A DNA stretch of 17,560 nt from Anaerolineae bacterium (lineage in GTDB: Bacteria > Chloroflexota > Anaerolineae > B4-G1 > SLSP01), in contig JAFGNI010000333.1 of the NCBI GenBank assembly GCA_016927095.1, positions 1 to 17,560 on the forward strand. The letters are read 5' to 3'. Shown piece after piece: positions 12,052 through 17,560 of the stretch (the first letter of the stretch is position 1; each line of letters begins with the position of its first letter). The translations under genes and the position numbers were made by a program. Below the pieces are notes generated by a model. The model did not search any database and was not told the origin of the DNA. It worked only from the letters and a program-made list of their open reading frames with translations.

Positions 12052-14304
12052 CTACCACCAGCGTTCAGTTGTCACGGCGATGCCCCAGGAATCCAGCAGC
12101 GCGCGCGCATCGTCCCAGTGGCTCTCATCCACGATCGCCAGATCTGGCGCTCCGGGAAGCGGGCGCAGCCAGCGGTGGAGCTGGTGGTCGGCTTTGCGCA
12201 GCTCCTCCAGTGCGCCCTCTCGATCCAACCGCAGTAAGCGGACCTCACCGACATGCCCGCTGCCGAAGTAGTTGCCCCACGCCTTCAGGCGTTTTTCCCA
12301 CGCGTCGGGAAGCCGTGTACCCGTCATTTCCTCGAGCATGGATTGGATCGCGATCACATCCAGCCCCAACGTTGTGGCCCGCTCTGTGCTTTCAGCTGTC
12401 AGGCGCCATCGCCCGTTGTGGGATTCCGCAATACGCTGTAAAGACCCTGTCACGTAGACGCTGGGCACCGCCGACCTCGCCTCCAGCTCCTGGTCGTGCC
12501 AACGGAGGCTATTTCTCAGGTCCGCGTCGGGGCCTTGTGAGTGGGCGGGTAGGATCTCCAATGCCATCAGCCGGGCCTGGACGGTCTCCCAATCGTCTGG
12601 ATGCAGCCACGCGATGCTGTCGCTAGCTCTGTGCAGACAAGGACCCAGGATGGTATCTCCCAGCAGCCGTTCCAGGAGCTTGGGATCGTCCACTTGAAAG
12701 ATGCGCACCTGGCGGTCGATGACGATCCGCTCATATTGCCCGTACCACTCTTCCAGGGAGCGGATGATGTTCTGGGGCACAGGCTGGTCGATGGCCTCGG
12801 TCAAATAGGCCAGAATCGTCTCGACCGTCTCACCTCGCCGGAAGCCCTCGTAGACTTCGTCCCTTGTGATGCGATAGGTGATGACACTTTCATCGATCTT
12901 CTCACGATGGACGAACTGCTCCAGATTCGCCAGCACGCGCAGTGGGACCGGGCCCATCGCGAGCATCTGGAAGTCGGGCTGGAGAATGACCTGCCACGGC
13001 GCTTCGCTGGAACTGGCAGGTGTGTGGTTCGTGACGTAGTCCCGCATCATCCCGCTGGCGCGCACGGCTAGCGGTCCACCGGACTGGCTCTCACCCTCGG
13101 TCGCGGCATAGCCCAACGCGACAAGGCCGAACGCGTGGAGCTCGTTGAGCACGGTCTGCACAAGCTGCCATTCCGTCTTCTGGAGTGTGCTCTCGAGCTC
13201 GTTTCGGTAGGTGCTGCCATACCACTGCAGGCTCTTGTAGAGATACCCCAGCCAAGTCTCGCCGAGGGCGAAACTGCCCGGGCGTCCGCCACATAGCAGC
13301 TGGTAGAATAGCTCTGTGGGTATCCATCCCATCGAGGCTGTCTGGTTCAGCATATCGACAACCTGGCTGCGGAGCACTTGGTGCGGTTGCAGGGACATAC
13401 CTTCGAGGTAACCCGAAAGCCGGTCTGTGGTGGGCTCGATGGGAAACCCGGAGGCGAGTTGCGTGTAGGCACGCAGCAGCGAAGGAAGCTGCCCGGCGGG
13501 CTTGGCATTCCAGAAGAGGATGACGGCATCGCCCTCAACGGCTGTGATCGCGTCATCCTGCGCTGTCACCAGCCGCAGGGCCTCCAACATCTCGTAGAGC
13601 CGGTTGACGACATCTAGATCCGCCTCTGCCTCCGGATCCAGTCCCAAGGCCTCCGCGATGCGGCGCCGATCGCGCTTTCCCATACCACCAGCTTTCAGCC
13701 GCCTGGCGGGCTGCCGGCGGAGCTCCGCCCAAGCGAAGAAGAGCATCCGCATATACTGCCGTAGATCGTTCTCCTGTCCCTCAAGCGGCGGCAGGTCCGC
13801 GAGGCGCTTTGCCTCGGCGATGGGCGATGGGATGGAGAGCAACTCACCGGGGAGGGCCGACCGCACCTCCGGCGGCACACCAACAACCTGGACGTAGTCG
13901 AACGTCCTTAGCGCTGATGGGCCGTTGAGGTCTGTCTGGCTGACCAACAACCCTTTGTGCAACAGCTGGGTCAGCACCGTTTGTGCGGCGGGGAGATGGC
14001 TGCTGCCGGGCTGGTCGCTGGTACGCACCAGCCCTGCCAACATCAGCGGTTGGGCGATGTCGCGAAGCGTCGCGCCTTCAGCCCCGTTCTTCGACAATAC
14101 CACAGCAAGAGCTGCCTGCTCCGCAGCGCTTAGGGCGCGGACGAAGGTGTGTGAGCGGGAGATCTGGGGGATCAGACGGGTGAGCTCCCCGACGAGTCTT
14201 GCCTTGCGCACAGGCGTCTCGTTGAGCTGGAGCCCCAATCTCTCGGCAATCGCCTGCAGGGCGTTGATATGGTAGTTCTGCAGGGACGTGCTCAGCCGTT
14301 CCAT
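12052..14304 (-). CDS. Large helicase-associated-domain protein (companion B of the XPB helicase)
   Basis: I do not recognise this 750-residue protein as a whole. Residues 8-45 (SLQNYHINALQAIAERLGL then RKARLVGELTRLI) resemble a SAP-type DNA-binding helix pair. They are followed by winged-helix-like segments around 55-125. Residues 437-528 (WQVILQPDFQMLAMGPVPL, ITYRITRDEVYEGFRRGE, PVPQNIIRSLEEWYGQYERI) match my memory of the helicase-associated domain (PF13625-type) seen in proteins encoded beside bacterial XPB. No ATPase or nuclease motif is visible. The start ATG (14304) lies 4 bases after the stop of the 642-residue gene, implying coupled translation. The open frame extends back to 14370, but that would overlap the previous gene by 62 bases and has no support. 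A role as helicase partner is inferred from domain and context. Confidence 0.75.
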   Translation of the reverse strand: MERLSTSLQNYHINALQAIAERLGLQLNETPVRKARLVGELTRLIPQISRSHTFVRALSAAEQAALAVVLSKNGAEGATLRDIAQPLMLAGLVRTSDQPGSSHLPAAQTVLTQLLHKGLLVSQTDLNGPSALRTFDYVQVVGVPPEVRSALPGELLSIPSPIAEAKRLADLPPLEGQENDLRQYMRMLFFAWAELRRQPARRLKAGGMGKRDRRRIAEALGLDPEAEADLDVVNRLYEMLEALRLVTAQDDAITAVEGDAVILFWNAKPAGQLPSLLRAYTQLASGFPIEPTTDRLSGYLEGMSLQPHQVLRSQVVDMLNQTASMGWIPTELFYQLLCGGRPGSFALGETWLGYLYKSLQWYGSTYRNELESTLQKTEWQLVQTVLNELHAFGLVALGYAATEGESQSGGPLAVRASGMMRDYVTNHTPASSSEAPWQVILQPDFQMLAMGPVPLRVLANLEQFVHREKIDESVITYRITRDEVYEGFRRGETVETILAYLTEAIDQPVPQNIIRSLEEWYGQYERIVIDRQVRIFQVDDPKLLERLLGDTILGPCLHRASDSIAWLHPDDWETVQARLMALEILPAHSQGPDADLRNSLRWHDQELEARSAVPSVYVTGSLQRIAESHNGRWRLTAESTERATTLGLDVIAIQSMLEEMTGTRLPDAWEKRLKAWGNYFGSGHVGEVRLLRLDREGALEELRKADHQLHRWLRPLPGAPDLAIVDESHWDDARALLDSWGIAVTTERWW

Positions 14305-14308
14305 AGGA

Positions 14309-16237
14309 TTAGGATGATTCCTTGGGCATATATCCCTGCCGCGCCAGATCCTCAAGTATAGCGTCGACATGGTCCGGGGTGAGCAGGGCTACCGCTGGCG
14401 ACAGCATGCTGGTGATTGACGACTGCAGGCCGGATAGCGAGATCTGGATCTCTTGCATCGTCATCGCATCGCGTGTCCGGAGCAGCGCCTGTGGCGGATA
14501 GAGCCGGACATGGCCATAGCGCTCCCACCAAGTCTGCCACCATGCCAGCAAACCAGGCGGGGGCTCGAAGTCCGTGCAGGCCTGCCATGCTGCGGAAAGA
14601 GAGCCGGGATCCTCACCGGCCTCGAAAGCTGTGTGCAGCTTGCCGACATCCAGGCTGTAGCGGACCAGCGTGCGCGAGAAGCCCGCGGGGCTTGCCCACC
14701 GCAGGAGCAGGGTGATAACGTCAGGCGGCACCGGTGTCGCTATCTCTAGCGCAGGGCCCTCGGGGATGAAGCGCAGTGCCTCCTGGCTGAGAGCGATCGT
14801 GGTCTCTAGGGAAAGCGCCTCCGTCCGTCCCCAGTGCACGGATTGCAGACCCTTCAGACGGATTGCGTCTGGTTCCTCCAACGATGGGCCGATGTCGACC
14901 AGGCCCAGCGCAAAGAGCGGTCCGGTCAGGATATCGACCAATACGGTGCGCAGAAAAGCGGGCCAGCCCCCGTCATCGCAGCTCAGCTCGAGGCCCATCA
15001 GATAGCGATGGCTATCTGGTGTGGGGAAGAGCGTGTGGAGCCAGCGATCTATGTCGTCGATGGACAACCAGACGTTGTCCGGCAGGAACGAGAGAATCTC
15101 CAGCAGAATCCACCGCAGGTTGCTGCAGCTGAGATGGACGGATTCGTCGAGGGACATGAGTCCCCAGTAACCGTGATAAGTGCGCCGCAGGCGAACGGAC
15201 TGCTGGCGCCACCTTGGCCACCAGGAGGCCCAATCCGTGAGGTTGCGATAGAGCCTGTAGATCTCGGTCAGCTGGCGTCCTGGCGGCATGGCCATCCATG
15301 CCTGCGACAGGTCGGGATCGATGGCGAGGGGGCTGCCGGGCCAGAGAACGCCGATCGCGACCAGCAAATGGTAGAGGAACTCCGCCCAGATCTCTGTCAC
15401 GCCCAGCGTTGAGGCGAAGGCCTGCAGGGCCGCATCGTCGGGCCTGGGTTCAGGGGGCAACAGCTCAATCATCCGGTCACGCTCGACATTGCCGTTGAGG
15501 GCGCGTGCGTCAGCAGGTACCGGGGGCCAGCAGACGACGGCCTTGGCATAGGGATAGTCAGGGGCTTTCCAGCGTAAGGTGGGGCGCAATCTGAAGGTCC
15601 CGCTTTGCAGGAGCCCCATCATCTGCTGCAACTGTCCCAGAAGTGCGTGGGGGTCGGCGGCGCTCACCACCGTCTCCGGCGAGCGGGCGCTGGGGAACGC
15701 AATCTCCAGTTGCGGGAGCTGCCGCTGGATCCCGAAGGGAATCACCAGCCCCCCCTTTTCAGGTTCCTGCAGGAGCACGCCCGCTTTGATCAACGGTTTC
15801 GCAAGCGCGGTCCAGTCCTTGTTGAAGTCTCGCCAGTAGGTCTGGTAGTCGGGGTAGACGTAGTGGTCCTGAAGCCTGAAATGCAGCAGGAGCCGTGCGA
15901 GGTAGTGGCGGGCATTCTCGGTGAGTCCTCCGACGGCTGACGCGAGGCGCTCCGGATCCATGTAGGCCTCCGCGAGTTGCGTCGCCAGCGCGATGCGCGT
16001 GCGGCCTTTCGGCGTCAGCCCCAGGCGCTCGATGTGGGTGCGGAGTTCGGTGAGGCGTATCTCCGCCTCCGCAAACTCCTGGGCCATGGTCGCCGCAGGA
16101 TCGTCGGTCTCCATCTGCCACATAGGGATGTAGCCAGGATCCTCCGCTGCCGGGGGTTCCTGCTGGAGATAGCCCCACTCCGGTTTCAGCATGGTCGCAG
16201 TTTGCTCTGACCTATCGATATCGACCCGGTGTTTCAT
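14309..16237 (-). CDS. Large uncharacterised protein (companion A of the XPB helicase)
   Basis: This 642-residue protein has no clear overall family name. Residues 60-92 (IRLTELRTHIERLGL, then RTRIALATQLAEAY) look like the SAP-type segment of the next protein. GLTENARHYLARLLL (104-118) matches the position of that protein's LSAAEQAALAVVL. The middle is Trp-rich (for example DWASWWPRW, 335-343). Residues 485-580 (ALRFIPEGPALEIATP, LVRYSLDVGKLHTAFEAGED, PPGLLAWWQTWWERYGHVRL) have the layout of a diverged helicase-associated domain. It begins 30 bases after the helicase stop. The ATG at 16237 has no obvious Shine-Dalgarno sequence, and an ATG at 16192 is an alternative. No catalytic motif is seen. 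Confidence 0.72.
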   Translation of the reverse strand: MKHRVDIDRSEQTATMLKPEWGYLQQEPPAAEDPGYIPMWQMETDDPAATMAQEFAEAEIRLTELRTHIERLGLTPKGRTRIALATQLAEAYMDPERLASAVGGLTENARHYLARLLLHFRLQDHYVYPDYQTYWRDFNKDWTALAKPLIKAGVLLQEPEKGGLVIPFGIQRQLPQLEIAFPSARSPETVVSAADPHALLGQLQQMMGLLQSGTFRLRPTLRWKAPDYPYAKAVVCWPPVPADARALNGNVERDRMIELLPPEPRPDDAALQAFASTLGVTEIWAEFLYHLLVAIGVLWPGSPLAIDPDLSQAWMAMPPGRQLTEIYRLYRNLTDWASWWPRWRQQSVRLRRTYHGYWGLMSLDESVHLSCSNLRWILLEILSFLPDNVWLSIDDIDRWLHTLFPTPDSHRYLMGLELSCDDGGWPAFLRTVLVDILTGPLFALGLVDIGPSLEEPDAIRLKGLQSVHWGRTEALSLETTIALSQEALRFIPEGPALEIATPVPPDVITLLLRWASPAGFSRTLVRYSLDVGKLHTAFEAGEDPGSLSAAWQACTDFEPPPGLLAWWQTWWERYGHVRLYPPQALLRTRDAMTMQEIQISLSGLQSSITSMLSPAVALLTPDHVDAILEDLARQGYMPKESS

Positions 16238-16267
16238 TGTCGTGATCTGCTCTGCGATGGTGCCGAC

Positions 16268-17560
16268 TCAAGCGTGCTGGGTGTGCGCTAAGGCGCCGGG
16301 GACTTCGTCACCGTACAGAATCAGGTAACGATAGCCCTGCTCGGTCAGGAATCGTTGCCGGTTGGCACTGTAGTCCTGGTCGATGGTCTCCTTGGACACG
16401 AGGCTGTAGAAATAGGCCTGACGCCCATCGGATTTCGGTCGCAGGATGCGGCCCAAGCGCTGTGCTTCCTCCTGACGTGACCCAAAGGTGCCGGAGATCT
16501 GGATGGCGACGCTTGCATCGGGCAGGTCGATCGAGAAATTCGCGACCTTCGAGACGACCAGTGTCGTGATCTCTCCGTTCCGGAACTGCTCGTAGAGCGC
16601 TTCTCGCTCTTCTACCTTCGTCCTGCCTGTAATGATGGGGAAGTCGTAGTGCTCAGCGATCTTCTCGAGCTGATCCAGATACATCCCGATGATCAGCACC
16701 CGGTCATCGGTGTGATAGGAGAGCAGCTCGTCGAGAATCTTCAGTTTCCGCGTGTTGTCTGCCGCGACGCGATATTTCTGCCGTCGCTCAGCCATCACGT
16801 AGTCCATCCGCTCCGCGTCCGGCATGTCGATGCGAATCTCGTAGCAGATGGCCGGTGCGATCCAGCCCTGGCGTTCGAGATCGTGCCAGGGCACATCGTA
16901 CTTCTTGGGCCCGATGAGGGAGAAGACATCCTCTTCGCGCTCGTCCTCCCGCACCAGCGTGGCTGTTAGGCCGAGGCGCCGGCGCGCCTGCAGCTCTGCC
17001 GTGATGCGGAAGACGGGCGCGGGCAGCAGGTGCACCTCATCGTAGATGATAAGCCCCCAGTTCCCCTCGCTAAAAAGCGCGAAGTGCGGGTACTGCTCCG
17101 CCAAGGGAATCTTGTCGTCGTCCTTGGTGCCGCGCTTCCGGTGGGTGAGGATCTGGTAGGTCGTCACCGTCACCGGGCGGACCTGCTTGCGCTGTCCTGT
17201 GTACTCCCCGATCAGCTCCTCGGGGATGTCCGTCTTGTCGAGCAGCTCCTCGCGCCACTGGCGAGCCGCCACCGTGCTGGGCGTGAGGATCAGGGTGTTG
17301 GTCTGGGCTTTGTCCATCGCCACCATGCCCACGATCGTCTTCCCCGCCCCGCATGGCAGGACGACCACACCGGCGCCACCGGCATCGGAGCCGTTGGCCC
17401 AGAAGATCTCGGCGGCGTCTTGTTGGTATTGGCGTATAAGGAAGGCTGCGCCACTCTGCGTCTTCTCGAGGAGTTGGAAGGGCAGGGGCTCGCCCGACAC
17501 GTAGCCCACCAGATCCTCGGCGGGATAACCGGCCTTGACCAGGGCCTGCTTGACGTGGCC
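16268..17560 (-). CDS. XPB/Rad25-family DEAD-box-like DNA helicase, 5' end outside window
   Basis: The frame is open to the right edge, so about 430 C-terminal residues are visible. Numbering from the edge, motif I LPCGAGKT is at 68-75, the DEVH box at 174-177 and TAT at 199-201. VREDER is next and contains the RED motif (204-206) special to XPB. Motif VI QRLGRILRP is at 367-375. The upstream GYPAEDLVGYVSGEPLPF is typical of bacterial XPB just before the first helicase domain. XPB proteins are 3'-5' DNA translocases; in eukaryotes and archaea they act in nucleotide excision repair (with Bax1 in archaea), while bacterial roles are less clear. A GTG at 17509 could look like a start but lies inside conserved sequence. 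It leads a likely three-gene operon with the two large companions. Confidence 0.95.
   Translation of the reverse strand, partial: GHVKQALVKAGYPAEDLVGYVSGEPLPFQLLEKTQSGAAFLIRQYQQDAAEIFWANGSDAGGAGVVVLPCGAGKTIVGMVAMDKAQTNTLILTPSTVAARQWREELLDKTDIPEELIGEYTGQRKQVRPVTVTTYQILTHRKRGTKDDDKIPLAEQYPHFALFSEGNWGLIIYDEVHLLPAPVFRITAELQARRRLGLTATLVREDEREEDVFSLIGPKKYDVPWHDLERQGWIAPAICYEIRIDMPDAERMDYVMAERRQKYRVAADNTRKLKILDELLSYHTDDRVLIIGMYLDQLEKIAEHYDFPIITGRTKVEEREALYEQFRNGEITTLVVSKVANFSIDLPDASVAIQISGTFGSRQEEAQRLGRILRPKSDGRQAYFYSLVSKETIDQDYSANRQRFLTEQGYRYLILYGDEVPGALAHTQHA

Noticed and set aside
11919..12626. A plus-strand open frame of 235 residues covering the TPR-HTH promoter
   Set aside because: It is composed of antisense sequence of the 750-residue gene plus the promoter region, with low-complexity Arg/Pro/Ser-rich translation.
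14305..14370. N-terminal extension of the 750-residue protein by 22 residues
   Set aside because: It would overlap the preceding gene by 62 bases. The ATG at 14304, 4 bases after the preceding stop, gives a normal coupled start and begins at the SAP-like segment.

Overview
The window is a GC-rich bacterial chromosome segment. It carries several housekeeping genes and one less ordinary cluster built around an XPB-type helicase. The likely source is a Chloroflexota (Anaerolineae-like) bacterium. That assignment is an inference from protein style: a Gmk with a GKDS P-loop, an FmdB zinc-ribbon protein with a long acidic/Gly tail, a four-domain S1 protein with a large acidic tail, and a TIGR02094-type glucan phosphorylase. 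No rRNA or other marker in the window proves it.

Layout, left to right. Positions 1-889 (minus) hold gmk followed by the start of a rhomboid protease gene, joined by an ATGA stop/start overlap. Positions 1070-2419 (plus) hold an FmdB-type zinc-ribbon protein and an SDR with the Y-X6-K spacing of enoyl-ACP reductases, closest in my memory to FabL. Positions 2420-2880 are non-coding and rich in inverted repeats. Positions 2881-4947 (plus) form a translation-factor unit: a strong promoter, a leader with a stem beside the Shine-Dalgarno sequence, an S1 RNA-binding protein, infA, and a hairpin terminator. A nitroreductase-family gene starts only 22 bases after that hairpin. Positions 5924-7168 (minus) are recF, whose promoter predicts an almost leaderless mRNA. 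Positions 7169-7680 are non-coding and contain a 265 bp element bounded by perfect 19 bp inverted repeats. Positions 7681-10254 (plus) are an alpha-glucan phosphorylase, converging on prmC (minus).

Positions 10276-17560 all read on the minus strand. In transcription order they are an XPB-family helicase (5' end outside the window), a 642-residue protein, a 750-residue protein, a small TPR plus helix-turn-helix protein with its own near-consensus promoter, a 28 bp perfect palindrome, and prmC. The 642- and 750-residue proteins are not strongly recognisable as whole proteins. Both appear to carry a SAP-like N-terminal segment and a C-terminal segment resembling the helicase-associated domain found beside bacterial XPB. 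They look like a diverged paralogous pair working with the helicase, and this is the most interesting part of the window.

Three clear sigma-70-type promoters (rpsA-like, recF, TPR-HTH) share a 16 bp spacer. There is no sign of CRISPR arrays, tRNA or rRNA genes, transposase genes or prophage. The repeat elements in the two long intergenic regions are the only mobile-element-like features.
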